Source of the DNA: Prunus persica
Lineage: Eukaryota; Streptophyta; Magnoliopsida; Rosales; Rosaceae
Assembly (NCBI RefSeq): GCF_000346465.2
Contig: NC_034014.1
Coordinates: 2,437,749 to 2,501,748 of the forward strand
Direction of reading: 5' to 3'
Length of the DNA: 64,000 nt
The notes beneath the pieces were generated by a model that was given only the letters and a program-made list of their open reading frames with translations, did no database searches and was not told where the DNA came from. The number at the start of each line of letters is the position of its first letter. Positions within the stretch are counted from its first letter, which is position 1. Both the position numbers and the translations under genes were made by a program. Below are positions 12,726-24,761 of this stretch, piece by piece.

Positions 12726-13172
12726 TTTTTGTCTGTGATACCTTAGAGAGTTTGTCTTGAGTAATGCATTTGTTATAGCCAATCATAGTTTTGGGTATTC
12801 GGAGGATGCGTGTGGCACTGCAAAGGTTCTAGGTATTTTTGTAACTTGATTAGACTTGACATCTTGTAAGAATTTCCTTTTTATTGTAACATTTTGTTTG
12901 AGTTGCATTCATATTTATATTTCTGTTTCATTTTAGACTATGCTCCTGAGTGACAGGTTCATTTTGATATCCAGTTGATGCGTTATATCATCAAAGTGCT
13001 TACATTATTTATAAGAGGTCTTCAAGGTGCTTCTTCCTGTGTTGAGACAAATACAAGGGTTGATGACCTTAAGGACTTGTATCAAATAACAATAAAAATA
13101 TGGACTTTATGCTGGTTAACTATCTATCCCTGATCACCATTGCCCACTCCGCAGAGCAACTCTTCCAATGTT

Positions 13173-13460
13173 TGAAGGGTCATAGTCAGCATGCTTAAAA
13201 CTGCAGCAGATGCAGCATCTGGTTCCTTGCCACCCAAGCCAAAGTTTGAGCCTTTGAAGCTCCTGAGATGTCATATGGCTAAATTCAGTTTCGGGAAGTC
13301 TATGCTCCGGCACATTGTTTCTTGCCTCTCGAGTAAGCACAAGTATTGAACGAGAATGCTCTCAAAGATGATGATTATGATAGCTGACACCAAACAGATT
13401 GGCAGATTGGTTTTGATTTGGGTTTGAAATACCAAGAGAACTTGTTTTGATTGAGTTATA
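13173..13460 (+). pseudogene. PNO1 pseudogene fragment A
   Basis: Sequence resembling the PNO1 leader (TTGAAGGGTC near 13171), the N-terminal codons encoding LPPKPKFEPLK, the FRKS region, then a jump to the ENA..IADTK region and the last codons plus the start of the 3'UTR. The middle of the gene is missing, the frame is broken and the original ATG region is altered. It lies about 450 bp behind the intact gene in the same orientation. A related remnant sits behind the second PNO1 copy, so the fragment predates the segmental duplication. Confidence 0.75.
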
Positions 13461-13706
13461 TGCATTTTCTATAGAATATGTTTGGGAGTGCTTCTGGAAG
13501 GGTTAAAAGCGTTTTAGAAGTGTTTTTTTTTGGAGAAGCATGTGTTCTGATAGAAGATTAAACAAAGTGCCAAAAGAAATAAAGAGACAATTTGGCATGT
13601 AATTAAAACCAAGAATTCATGGTTTGACACAACTTCACAAGAGGCCAATCAATAAACAATGCTGACCTTAGCTAAGTTCTGACTATAACGCACATATTCT
13701 TTTTAC

Positions 13707-14803
13707 TTTTATTTGTTAAGTGTTTTGGCCTTCAATAAGCCGCAGGTGCTGGCCTTCATTAATAAAATTGTATAGGCTGAATAATGTTATGTCGTTGTAT
13801 TGACGCCTAACCCTAGGATTACAAGGAAACAAAATGCACAATTTAGTGGGATAGGAATCCTGAACTAGGAAGTAAATAAAAGGGCAAGCAATAATAACGA
13901 GATATTATATACGAGTCATGCTAGAAGACTGTCGTTAGAGCCTATACATTACAAAATTAATAAATTCTATATATTTTAATTGCCATATCTTTGTTGTATC
14001 CAAATTCTAATTTTTGAAAATTTTTCGTATCGTTGTGTCATACTGTATCGTATTTATGTACTCGTGCAATACAGGTTTTGAACTTTTAAGAATTTATCTA
14101 GGGTTCTCGATTGTTCATTTTTGGAGCTTTTAGCATTTTAAATGTTGCTCCTTTTCTGAAAAAACTTATTCATAGGGGCGTCCATCTCCTTGAGAGATCC
14201 CTAACCCTAACCTACCTATAGCTATTAGCTAGTGTGCGCGCTGGAAGTGTTTGTTTGTTTAATTACCTTTTCGCCCCTGATTGGTGCTCTTGAAATGTCT
14301 GTTTTGACCTCGCTTAGTTGCTTGCTTCTCAAGTATAGGAAGGGACGGTTTTTGATACTAAAGCATTTTATTTCAGCCTAAACTTTCAAAATAAAAAATT
14401 ATGTTTACTCAATTAATTTTTTAATTATCATCATTTTTCTACATTCTTCAATGCAACATATAGTTTGGAATAGTTTTTGACGACCGTATACTAATTAACA
14501 TTGAAGGCCTAACCCATACGTACACAATGCATTTACAATACCTCATGTATGGCAGATACAATCAAAGACAGTTAGCAGCAGAGATAAAGTAAACCAGGCA
14601 ACCTCAACACACAGGATGAATGATATATAATCTGAAAAGGGTAAATCTTGCCAGCCCCGTTCGTGGGTGTCAGTAGATTAAAATCAAATCAAAGGGTAAC
14701 AAAATACACAATATTCCAACTTGAACTACTTTTGTAATTGAGTTCTCCAATTAATCATTATTATTCCAACAATGAAATGAATTTTAAAAGGTATATAGCT
14801 TAA
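13707..14803. other. Intergenic region between the PNO1 block and DDI1
   Basis: AT-rich sequence with no ORF of recognisable family. It includes the 3' flank of DDI1, which is transcribed toward it, and scattered repeat-like strings. Nothing could be assigned. Confidence 0.4.
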
Positions 14804-17800
14804 TCAGCCCCCAAAAAGATATCCTGCTGCTTGTTCTTCGTTACCGTCGAAAAATTTAAGAGCTTGTATTACAGCATCTCTCCCGAACCCTAGCTCAACA
14901 AGCTTTGCAACTTTAGCTTCAAAATCAGGTCCCTGCAGCCATACCATTATCAGATTAGAATTTTCATACCATGATAATGGATCATCATCATCACCCCAGT
15001 CAAACTTCTCTATTTGGTGACCCCAAAAGATTGAATAGCCCAAGATTGAGAACTTAGAACAGTGAGTAACCAAATGTAAACATACTACAGCAGAGGTTAA
15101 AGCCAAAGAAGTTTACCTGAGTCGGGTTAGAACGAGCACTTCCTGTATCAATTTAAAAGGAAAAGTGCATCAGTTATATGTGGCAAAACATCATGCATGC
15201 ACTGCTATCACAATTTACCTTTTAACCAATTCAACCAAACTAGAGCAAACAAACTAAATTGCATACACAAATCATGATCAAAATGAGAATCCCGTTAACA
15301 ACTACAACCAATTTCCAAACTAACCAGATGATTGCCCTCCCGATGGTGAATTTTTGCTTGTATCTGCTTTTCCAGATGTAACCTGAAGAATAACACAATA
15401 AAGTAAAACGTGGAATATTGAAAGAAATAACAAGAGTGCCAATCCATACAAGAACTTACAAAATATACGTCAAAGGTTGATTGCCTTCCTAGATCTGAAA
15501 ACTTTTTTAAGACCATAAACATATCCTAATAAATGTTATGATGCAAAAAAACCATGCTATATCAGTACTCAACAAGAAAATTGGAGGGAAAGAAAAGATA
15601 CAAAGAGAAAAAGGGAACTAATACAAGGACTCGTACAGGACGAAAGAGCCAACTGGTTTTTATGGTTAACACCAGAATATGGATCCTCCATAGTTTTGCT
15701 ATTAGACTATCCATGGGCTGTGCACTCGATGATTAGATATAGCAGCATTTTGATTAAAGAAATCAGACATTGCAAACATCAAGAACTGTTGACTTCAGGA
15801 AAAGCATAAACTCAAGTAGACTTACAGGAGCTCCTGAGCTGGATGTTTCCTTGGCAAACCTTTCTTCATCCAGAAAACGAGATGGGATGTCCTTTTCTGA
15901 AATTGGTACATAGTTTAATTTTCTTATTTACCAAAGGGCATATATTCAAGAATCTTTATAAATTCATACATATGAAGAGAGATAATGGGACCAACCTTGC
16001 AAGAATGGTACGGAAACTTCTCCACCACCAACTCTCAAAACACTATCCTTCAGATCTATAATGCACTGAAGACATCTGCAATGTTAGAAGACTAACAAAT
16101 CCGGAAAACTTCACTAATTAAAGCAATTGAGATGGACAACTATCACATAATTCGAGCATGTATCCTACCTGATGCTTACGGAGCATATCCAACCCAAAGA
16201 GGAACTCCATATTGGGAGCATCCAAAACCAAGAATGAGCAAGGATAAAATATATTCCCAATCTAAAGAAACAATGTTAATAAATAAGTTAAAAATCCTGT
16301 CACTCAAGTAACCATCTCAGACACAAGAGTATAATATGATATGAAATGTTTATCATAGGCAGCTACCTTGATTGGAGCTACATGTATCCGACCCAATATC
16401 TCTGATTGACCAACTCCATGAGCAATACCCTTGTAACGTTGATCTAAAAGCCTCAACAATCTAGATAATTCAATGCCCAAAACAACACAACATTAGGCTT
16501 TTACTTCTATAACTCTCACAGTATTCATAAAAATAAAATAAAAAAACCAACAGAGTTTCTAATAAAGAAAACAGAAATAAAGCAATCAAAAATTGTTTCC
16601 TCTTTCACAAAAATTCATCTTTAGGGGATGATCATAAAAGCCAAATTTTATTGTCTAAAGTGGTAATGATATAAAGTAGCTAATGAAAGCTACCGACTGA
16701 GATTGTTATAGAACAACTTCCTACTTTTCTCTCATGATCCAAATCAACATCAGCATGCTCTCAAAACCATGCATACATTTTGGTCGTGTTTGGGCCACTG
16801 AATTTCTAGAATGAAACACAACCAAAAAGACAGTGGACCAACAGCCAACGGGCAGGATAGCATTGGCACCTAAATTGCTAATCCAAACAGGAATTAGATT
16901 CATGCATGAGGGCAGGTGCATATACATCAAAGAATATAAACAGTAAGCATACCTAGGTATGGATAAATAAATACTATACCTACAAGCATAATCCAAAAAG
17001 GGTATGTGATAAGATATTCGTCAACATGAATATGTTACATGAATCGCTTGTGCAGATCAATTATTACAATTAGTAGATAGTAAATTACTGTCTAATAGTG
17101 AAAAACAGCTCATACCCGCAACGCTCAGCGCAGCTTTTTGAAATAATTGTTGACTGCGCTCCACTGTCAACAAATGCCTGGACACAAGTGAAAATAAACA
17201 AAATATGTAACTTTTGTAGCTATTTGGGTACAGGAAAAAAATAAAAAATTATCACTTCTAATACTAGTTGAGATGGACAATCTGTACAGAAAATATGAAG
17301 GGAAGTCAAATAAAGTAAGACATTTAAGTAAGGCAACAAAAATCATGCATGTAGTCATCTCATATTACATTGAACTGAAGCTAAAGAAGAGTAACAGTGC
17401 ACACCCTAAGCTATTACGTTTGAGTTACCTTTAACGGGACACCATTGACTTCCATGTCAACATACAACATAACCTGAAAAGTCACATAGAACATCAAATG
17501 AAACATCAAGAGTAAATTTTAAAAAGATAACAATGGTGATTATACATACCACCCTTGCAAAAGCTTCAGGATTATGTTCCAGAGCCGCGGCCCAGTTTTC
17601 ATCAATTCCTTTCTGCAAAGCAAATCAGCAAATATAAAAAACAGAAAAAATACATACTAGGTGCATTTAAAAATAAATTTTAAGAGAATGTTACTAGTGC
17701 AAATATTTTATGAAAGAACAACTACAGCATCAGGTTATTGAAGAAATTGTGAAGTTGAATTATCATTTGTGAACCTCAGGCCTTTGACAAAGACAATACC

Positions 17801-19364
17801 ACTAACCTGGCGAATAGCAGCTTCAATCTTCTTCTGTGCTTCAACATCAAAAGGATCTGCATAAAGAAGAGCCTGCTCACAAGATAAGGTGAAACAGAAA
17901 CTCCATTAATTACAGAGATTATACATCATTCCAAAATCTATATTCAAGAAGTAACACAGGATAAACAGGTATCATGACAGAAATAGACATTGCAATAACA
18001 TTTACAGTCAGTTAATTACTACATTTCTCTGAAAATTCAAAAATTATCATATGGATGTAGGTGTTTATTTTTAAGTACGGAGGCAAATTACCACAAAATT
18101 CATAGAAAGTAGCAACTATCCTACAATAACTATGAGAAGAAGGGGAAGAAAAGGTCACTTACAAGCTCCTCATCTTGTTGCCGTCGAAGTTCAGACTTTT
18201 GGAGATGACGCTGTCGTAAAAGTTCCTGCAGTCTATTGAGATCATTTCCAAGAATAACTTGTGCTAAGTCTGGGTCACTCTGTACGTTCCACATAAAAGT
18301 AAGATTGTCAGAAACCCACTGGAAGTAAACAATCACATAAACTAAGGAATTGCATTTTGAAAAACTCTGCAACAGTTTATACCTTCAGAATAACAATGCT
18401 GAAACTAAAGAAAAAATTTAAATCATGTGCAGGTGTCCACAAACCTCATCCAAAACAAGAAAAAGAAATTGAAGTAAAAGAACAGCATGCTACCTGAAAC
18501 AACTGTGCCATCAAATTAGAATCATTCTTAATGTGCTGCTGAAAAGCTCCTGGGTTTACCGCAGACCCATCTGGATTGAAGCTCAAAGCATTGGCTGAAG
18601 CACTGAAATATATTCACAGACCCATTAAATGCATGAACATCATAAAGGGAATTGAATAGAAAATACAAAATGACAAAAACAAAGAGAACAATTGTAAATG
18701 ATGAAGTGGGTCAACTATACCTCGGTGCAGCATTGGATACCATCATTATCAAGTCTTCATCTTTAACGCCAAGGGCACTCAGCTTCTCAGAATTCCTCAT
18801 CTCCCTCCCATTATATAGCAGCTGCTGTTGCTGAAGCAGCACCCGCGTCTGCTTATATGCATTGTAAAAACAAATCACACATTCACTTTACATTCATCTA
18901 TTAATTAATTAATTAGCTAACTTAAACTAGTTTTCAAACCCAAAAAAGTTTCGAATTTTAAATTCTGCAATTATATTTCGGTTCTTTACTTGTTCCCCTG
19001 AGTCCCCAAGTAAAGAAAGATCCAAAATTTACTTCAATTGAATAATATCTTTCCCCATACTTTCATAGTAGCCAACGAATTTATAATTCTACAAATAAAA
19101 CTTAAAAATTTACGTAAAGAAATTCTCACCTCCACCTCCAGCAGAGCTTTCACATTTTCAACCTATCACAAAAAAAAGAACTTCCAAATTAATTAAACAA
19201 AACAGAGCAGCAATATGAACAAACACACCCCAAATTACAGAGAGATATATACGCATGCAAGTAATTGAGGTTTTGTTGAGCTGAAATTAGGGTTTTACAG
19301 TTTCGTGAGGATCCACGTCTAAGTTGAGAATCTGTTCGTCCGCGGTCATTACAGTGATCTTCAT
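14804..19364 (-). CDS. DDI1: DNA damage-inducible protein 1 (DDI1) ubiquitin-shuttle aspartic protease
   Basis: Cytosolic/nuclear ubiquitin-receptor protease; in other eukaryotes it shuttles or cleaves heavily ubiquitinated clients. Sixteen exons (from the 5' end): 19299-19364, 19130-19162, 18721-18848, 18494-18602, 18163-18279, 17807-17872, 17550-17612, 17429-17473, 17116-17177, 16367-16460, 16169-16261, 15996-16065, 15826-15896, 15325-15382, 15117-15142, 14804-14932. They join in frame to about 409 aa, close to the roughly 414 aa I recall for Arabidopsis DDI1. Order: N-terminal ubiquitin-like domain (begins MKITVMTADEQ), a helical central region (SDPDLAQVILGNDLNRLQ), a retropepsin-like domain with catalytic Asp213 in FVDSGAQ, a Ser-rich linker, and a C-terminal UBA (from about 370, ending AAGYLFGG). 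All key residues are intact. The start is the family-typical ATG; no alternative upstream ATG is in frame. Confidence 0.95.
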
Positions 19365-20642
19365 CTGTGATTGGATCTCTGCGAGTCTTCTTCAATGGAG
19401 TTAATTGCTGAAGAATAAGTGCAATTGTATTGTAGCTTTTATATCGAATTCGAGCTTCGGCTTTGGAAATGGAGGAGCTTTGTTTTGTTTACTTTGGTCT
19501 TCTAGTCCCACTTGGAGAAGAAAGAGAAAAGGGTCGTCTGTGCTACGAATTAGTTGCACCCGTCTAACTTTTGACGTTTTTAAAGTTTGCTTTCGTTTGA
19601 TTGGATACCAAAACTTTCCGTCTTACTTTGCTTTCTCTAAAAGGAAGTTGTATTCTTTTGCTTTTCTTTTTTTGTATTTGTTTAAAACAAATTATTATTT
19701 CCTTAGTTGTATTTTTTTTTTCAGCTTCTTATTCTATAATTTGTCCTATCCTTAGAGACTTTTTGTTAGACATGGATTCTTATTTTATGTTTATTTTTTT
19801 AATTTTTATTTTTAGTCTATCTTTATTTTTATATATATAAAAAAGTTTAATGTTATGTTTTTAATTATGTGATTTTTAATAGACTATTGCTTTATATAAC
19901 ACCTCATCCTCTTCCTCTTCCCCAATAAATGAAAAATAAATGTATTCATATAATGCTTCATCCTCTTCCCCATATGTAGTAATAATAATGGAGCGGTTCC
20001 GGGTTGATTATGCGCCCGATATATGGATCAATCCAATTTTCGTTAATTAAAAATATGGATGGACTACCTAAACAAATTGATAACTGCCAAAATCTAAATA
20101 GAAAACCATAAATACCAAACAAATTGGATCTATTGAGATAATAATAATAATACTATTGGTACCAAATTTGTTGACTAATTTACTAACCACCTCTTTAATA
20201 GAAGTGGGCCTTAATAGGGTGTTTTACATTTACCATATATACTCTTAACAATAATAGTATTACTTGATAACAATGATACCATTTTCGGTCCGTCCCAAAT
20301 ACCATACCTAAAAGTTTTCCCAAACTAGTCCCCATACCGGATTTTTATTCTTCCTACCATACTCATTAGGGGCGAAGCCTCACGAATATGAGAGGAGAAT
20401 TGTCGTCCATATATGTGACTTAAAAGAAAAAACAAAAGTAAACATAAACCGAAAAGGATATAAATTCTAAGAACAATCCTTACATATGTAACCAATGTAA
20501 ATTGCAACCCAAAAACCCAGATTAACATAAAAAAAATTATAACCTAAGAACTAAAATTCAAATAATAACAAAGAAAGATGAGACAGATTCATTACATAAT
20601 GCGTCAGAGAATAAAGAAACAAAACCCTAATTAAGCTAGAAA
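19365..20642. other. DDI1 upstream region
   Basis: Contains the DDI1 leader and promoter (higher coordinates are upstream for this minus-strand gene), followed by very AT-rich DNA at 19600-20300. Several short open frames here are low-complexity Phe/Leu/Tyr-rich translations of T-runs and look spurious. No gene or clear transposon is recognisable. Confidence 0.4.
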
Positions 20643-20858
20643 TTAAGGTGGAGGTGCAGTGTAACCCAATAAGGGTTTTCTAGTCATTCCACTACGCCTA
20701 CATAAAAAGCCATGAACATTTGGATCGCAGAAATGATGCACAGATTGCTTGATGATGAAGTGATGCCTCAGCTTCGTCAAAGGGCCGACCGCAAATAACA
20801 CCCCGATGAATAGCAAGATTACTAATATGCACATGCAGCACACGCACAACCTGCACAT
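20643..20858 (-). CDS. Small cysteine-rich single-pass membrane protein, family member 1
   Basis: About 71 aa, no intron seen. I chose the ATG at 20858 (MCRLCVCCMC) rather than one ten codons upstream because the two paralogues at 24519-24761 and 27384-27596 also begin with Met-Cys. Order: a Cys-rich N-terminus (five Cys in the first ten residues), one hydrophobic segment (about 9-26, ILVILLFIGVLFAVG), a basic stretch (KLRHHFIIK), then a conserved tail with CDPNVHG, a further Cys, and KPLLGYTAPPP. I do not recognise a named family. The Cys cluster beside a membrane segment suggests S-acylation or a tail-type membrane protein, but that is inference. Confidence 0.65.
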   Translation of the reverse strand: MCRLCVCCMCILVILLFIGVLFAVGPLTKLRHHFIIKQSVHHFCDPNVHGFLCRRSGMTRKPLLGYTAPPP

Positions 20859-21295
20859 TTTTACTTGCTTTGAGACCCAAAAAATCAAGAGACTCCTCTC
20901 TGAGAGATCTGGGGAGAATTTTGTGAAATGAAATGGGGCATTTGAGTTTTGGAAAATGTAGGGGAATTGTGGTTTTATATCGTTCCAATTTTATCGGATA
21001 TTGTTGGAGACTTCTCCAAATGTGGGGAAATTATGATATATGAGAGGATATTGATATATCTATATATAGGGTAGGGTGTATATACCCTTTATTTTGTGAG
21101 GGAGGGAGAGTAAATGTGTGCATCAATAAAATGCATAATGACCATACAAATGCTTGATCTGAACGGTTGAAAAATAAATCTTGAATGATTGGATTGTGTT
21201 CTTTTATTTTTTTAAAACAATGATTTAATTTTAAGTATTATTAAAAAAAAAATAGAATTTTAATACAAATTTGTATTTATTATACAAAGTATGCA
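20859..21295. other. Upstream region of small membrane-protein gene 1
   Basis: Leader and promoter of the minus-strand gene at 20643-20858. A TATATATA-like string near 21057-21066 is a possible TATA box but is about 200 bp from the ATG. Nothing else is recognised. Confidence 0.4.
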
Positions 21296-21889
21296 GATCT
21301 AACGAGATTAATTAATCCACATCAGCATAGTTATATTATTTTAAAAATCACATGTTGTACCGTATCAATTATCCTTCCCTATCTTTAATGAGTGCAATCT
21401 TCCCCTTCCCCTTTCACACCCTCCCCACCCCACGTCTCTTATGAGAAACCCTCTTTCCAAACTCTTATTTCCATGGTTGTCATCTCTCCAGTGGTCTAAT
21501 CCCAACCCCTCCTTATCTGAGTCCCATATGCAAATAAGAAACAAAATCATGTACCTAATGAATTATAAGGCTAATAAATGCAAAACCAATCAACAATTCG
21601 AAGAAATCAAATTTAAAAAGCTAGAGAATTGGTAAGCATCAATAATGGATTAATATAAAGTTAGTTATGTGTTGATAAAAGAGAATTCCCACAACAAATT
21701 CAATTCCACGCACTTTTCAATTTCTCCTCAACTTCTACACAAGTATGGTTATACCCAAGTATTGATTATTTTATGGCAAGCGAAATTAACAGTGAGAGAG
21801 AGAGTTTGTGAAAGGGGTGATACAGTACAACATGTGATTTTTTTAAAGATAATATAACTATGCTAATGTGGATTAATTAACCTCATTAG
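21296..21889. mobile_element. Non-autonomous DNA transposon with long terminal inverted repeats
   Basis: The block at 21296-21375 recurs as a reverse complement at 21812-21889. Both arms contain the shared string TTAATTAATCCACAT, then GCATAGTTATATTA, then ATCACATGTTGTAC. This gives about 75-80 bp arms around some 435 bp of unrelated CT-rich DNA with no transposase. Weaker similarity may extend outward. A target-site duplication could not be fixed. Long arms suggest a Mutator-like derived element, but the superfamily is uncertain. Confidence 0.65.
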
Positions 21890-21956
21890 ATTAATCAAAT
21901 AGTGAATATTTTAGTAAATGCACCGATGCTAAATGCTGAGGCTCGAGTATGCTATA

Positions 21957-22202
21957 TGTTGGCGTGACTTGTGGATATTGACTTACTTTCCTTACACACC
22001 AAGAATTCCTATTATAATTGTAATTGATTTACTTTAATTCCTGATTTCTTACTGTAAATAGATTTATGAATTTATTATTTACTTGCCCATTTAGGTTTCA
22101 TTGTATTATAAATATGACCTCTTACAAGGAGAAGAATACACAGAAAATTCCCACAAACAAATATTCTCTCATAGTTTTCATATTTTAGCATGGTATCAGA
22201 CT
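21957..22202 (+). mobile_element. Copia-type LTR and primer-binding-site remnant
   Basis: TGTTGGCGTG at 21957 opens a 234-bp AT-rich stretch ending TTTTAGCA at 22190, followed at once by TGGTATCAGA, the primer-binding site complementary to initiator tRNA-Met used by many plant Copia elements. A TATAAATA string near 22109 fits an LTR promoter. No gag-pol ORF follows and no second LTR was spotted, so this is a truncated relic. Confidence 0.6.
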
Positions 22203-23139
22203 TCTCTTAGTTCACCCTAAGTTTACTCCAACTTTTAATTTAAATTTTCACAATTTCTAAGAAATCCCCACTATCTTCCCAAACTACTCTTAAATACACC
22301 CCAAGTTGAAAACATAAGAAATAAAAGAAATTTTCTATTTAAACCCCACAAGCTACCCTTAGAGGAGGAAGTACGTTCTTATTTGACAGACACTTGATTT
22401 GTTGACAATGTTAATTTATAGATTGGTAAATTTTTTGTGCATAATATGTGATTCTTATTTGATTTCTACCTCCGAATGCCATCTAGAATTTTTAAACATT
22501 GAAACACTATATACTGAAGCTTTAGGCATATACTTTGAGAGGAGATAAAACTGGTACTTGAGGTTGCTACACTTTGCACTAGGAGTAGGCCATCTAATCG
22601 GGCATCAATGGAGAATACATTGAAGCTTTTATCAGAGTGGAAAAGCAACAAGAAAAATGACCCAACTATTGAAGCAGCAGTAGCAGGATTATGATTTTAG
22701 ATGCATACTGGAATTCCAGAAGTGACAATAATATTACTATTCCCAGCAAAAAAAAAACACAAACAAATGGAACCCAAAATCCGAAATTTAATACTTTCTA
22801 GAGAAAGAGAACAACTTTACCAAAACATCAGGTAAAAAGAAAAAAAAAACAAAAGCAATCAACAAGTCTTTCCATTAGCTCCCACTCAAATTTTTAAGAA
22901 GCATGCTCGTCAATGTTCTACGTCTCTGGCAATACGATGTAGAGGAGTTTGTATTTTTCTAAAACTTACTATAAAGAGTGGTGAGGTGTGTGTATAGAGG
23001 TACTAGGGTTAAGTATTAAGTTGGATGACCTTTTTTGTCTTGTTATACAATAATAAAACTTATAGTTTAATGATTTAAGTATTGGGGTGAACTAAAAGAA
23101 GTATGGAGTTTAAATTAGAAAATCTCTACTTCAAAGGGA
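22203..23139. other. Unassigned AT-rich DNA
   Basis: The first part may be the leader of the truncated Copia element. The rest is AT-rich with A-runs near 22748 and 22842. No gene seen. Confidence 0.35.
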
Positions 23140-23251
23140 TTGTAACTCAAGTAGTTAAACGTATTTACCCATGCACTCGAGGTCTTGGGTTTAATTCCTC
23201 CTCCCCCAATATCGTTTGTATAACAAATATATATATATATATATATATATA
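23140..23251 (+). mobile_element. tRNA-derived SINE-like fragment
   Basis: Reads like a tRNA gene relic: a box A-like TAACTCAAGTAGTTAAACG at about 23146, a box B-like GGGTTTAATTCC at about 23188, then TATCGTTTGT and an (AT)n tail at about 23226-23251. This is the layout of a plant tRNA-derived SINE with a simple-sequence tail. No target-site duplication was confirmed. Confidence 0.45.
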
Positions 23252-23730
23252 AAAGTATGTTATAATTATATTGAAGAAAAAAAGTGCTAGAAAATAATAA
23301 TAATTATTACTATTATATTAATGATATTTGCGTATTCATTAAACAAATTAGTCCCTAACTTACTATACTTTAGTTATAACTTCAAATATCAAATATCATT
23401 TTGTTTTCCTTAATTTTTCACATACATCGATCTTTCAACGATTTACTATCTTCACATGTTCCAAATCTTTTTTTTTTTTGGTCTCTTCTTGATGAAATAC
23501 CTGTAATTTTCATGCAAAATGCTGCCTTCCATCTTCTTCTTATTTAAAGATGTGCAAAATTATGTCTCCTCCTCCTTCTTCCTGTTAGTTAATCCTAACT
23601 TCTTCTTCTTCTTGTTGTAACAACTATACCATGTCATCTTACATACGTCGACGAATTTCAATTTTTTTGGTGCATATATTATTTTGGGCCAAATCAGAAA
23701 ATTATTTGTGTAACATGTTCTCCCACATGC

Positions 23731-23979
23731 GTGTTTAAAGAAGTTAGGGGAATAATTCCAATACTAGTTTCGTTTGATGTAAGGGAACATGTCAAAATTA
23801 TAGTAGCTCGTGTTGCGGATGTATCTCTCCGTAGTTTCTGTTCTAATTTGCAGTGTGGGGAGGAAGTACTTGCGGCGGAGCTTATGGGCACTTTCCTTGC
23901 CCTCCAATTAATTGAAAACCACTCCTTAAGAATCTTGTTTTTAGCTTGTGGAATGGTTCCTAATATCACGGACGACTAA
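23731..23979 (+). pseudogene. Possible RNase H-domain relic of a retroelement
   Basis: An 82-aa open frame includes EVLAAELMGTFLALQLIENHSL, which resembles the AEL...A...AL..A segment of RNase H domains attached to plant LINEs and their domesticated relatives. The catalytic acidic set is not complete and no neighbouring retroelement part is seen. It could also be chance. Confidence 0.25.
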
Positions 23980-24518
23980 AAAACCTCATTCCGTGACATT
24001 AAGTAAACCCTAGACTTATGAGCTCAAACAACTTTGACAAAAAAAAAACACACACACACACACACATTTATAGAGAGATGAATTTTTCAGTATGAAATAT
24101 GATCTGGGCCAATTTTATTTGGTTAAATTAGGTGAAGTGAATTATGGATATGGTTGAGCATAATAAGGGAGATTACCCTTTCTTCTTCTTGTCCTTTTTC
24201 ATCAGGGCCATGAGAAGTTTTCTCAATTGACAAGAAATTAATGTTTTGCTAAGCACAACCTCACACACTCACACATAATCCCTCCAAATGGGGTCAATAC
24301 AAATCAAGCATACAAAACATGGTAAAAATAGTTTTATTAAATTCCAAGATCAGCTCTGATCTATCAGCCACAAGTATAATGTAGCCCTGAAACCCATATT
24401 TTACCAACAACAATTCAAAATCAAACCTCTAGCAACCCCAAAAAAAAAAAAAAAAAAAAAGAAAAAAAAAAGTAACAATAGATTACATATTGTATAACAT
24501 TAACAAGAAGAAAATCCT
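23980..24518. other. Intergenic, 3' of small membrane-protein gene 2
   Basis: Contains a (CA)n run at about 24049-24065 and a long A-run at about 24438-24471. Otherwise nothing is recognised. Confidence 0.4.
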
Positions 24519-24761
24519 TTAGAATGGTGAAGGTGCAACTTGATCCAAGAAGGATGTAGGCGCCATGTCAAAGAAGGGTCTTCCAGGCCTGCACAGTGAG
24601 CCATACATGCTTGGCTCACAGCTATCCAGGAAGTGCCTGGTCTTTATAATGGTGAACCTCTTCACTGGCCCCAACCCAAATAGCAAGCAGATTGCTATTG
24701 TCAGGATCGCAGAGCAGAAAATGCACATGCAAATTCTAGCAAGACACCCAATGCAGCACAT
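24519..24761 (-). CDS. Small cysteine-rich single-pass membrane protein, family member 2
   Basis: 80 aa, no intron. Begins MCCIGCLARICMCIFC (six Cys in 16 residues), then a hydrophobic segment (about 17-31, AILTIAICLLFGLG), a basic stretch with IIKTRHF, then SCEPSMYGSLC, GRPFFD and a C-terminus ending APSPF. It aligns with the member at 27384-27596 over the whole length but is the most diverged in the tail, with an insertion of roughly ten residues before APSPF. The 18 nt spanning the start codon and leader (CAAAGATGTGCTGC core) are the same as in member 3, which supports this start. Family function unknown to me. Confidence 0.65.
   Translation of the reverse strand: MCCIGCLARICMCIFCSAILTIAICLLFGLGPVKRFTIIKTRHFLDSCEPSMYGSLCRPGRPFFDMAPTSFLDQVAPSPF

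Larger units (their letters stand above)
10710..13706. repeat. Segmental duplication block A containing PNO1 (inverted partner at 49900-52421)
   Basis: From about 10710 to 13706 the sequence matches, in reverse complement, about 49900-52421. The match covers promoter, 5'UTR intron, CDS, 3' flank, an older PNO1 fragment and the DNA beyond it. Block A has 282 bp (10819-11100) that are absent from block B; the tract is bounded by TTTTTAAT at both edges. A (TA)n run lies inside it at about 10978-11000. Confidence 0.88.

Noticed and set aside
13480..13530. AGTGCTTCTGGAAGGGTTAAAAGCG-like sequence behind the PNO1 fragment as a possible MITE end
   Set aside because: Resembles a common plant repeat phrase, but no inverted partner or target-site duplication was found nearby.
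19600..19850. Phe/Leu/Tyr-rich open frames resembling membrane proteins
   Set aside because: Products of T-rich DNA translated in frame; no start context, no conservation of pattern.
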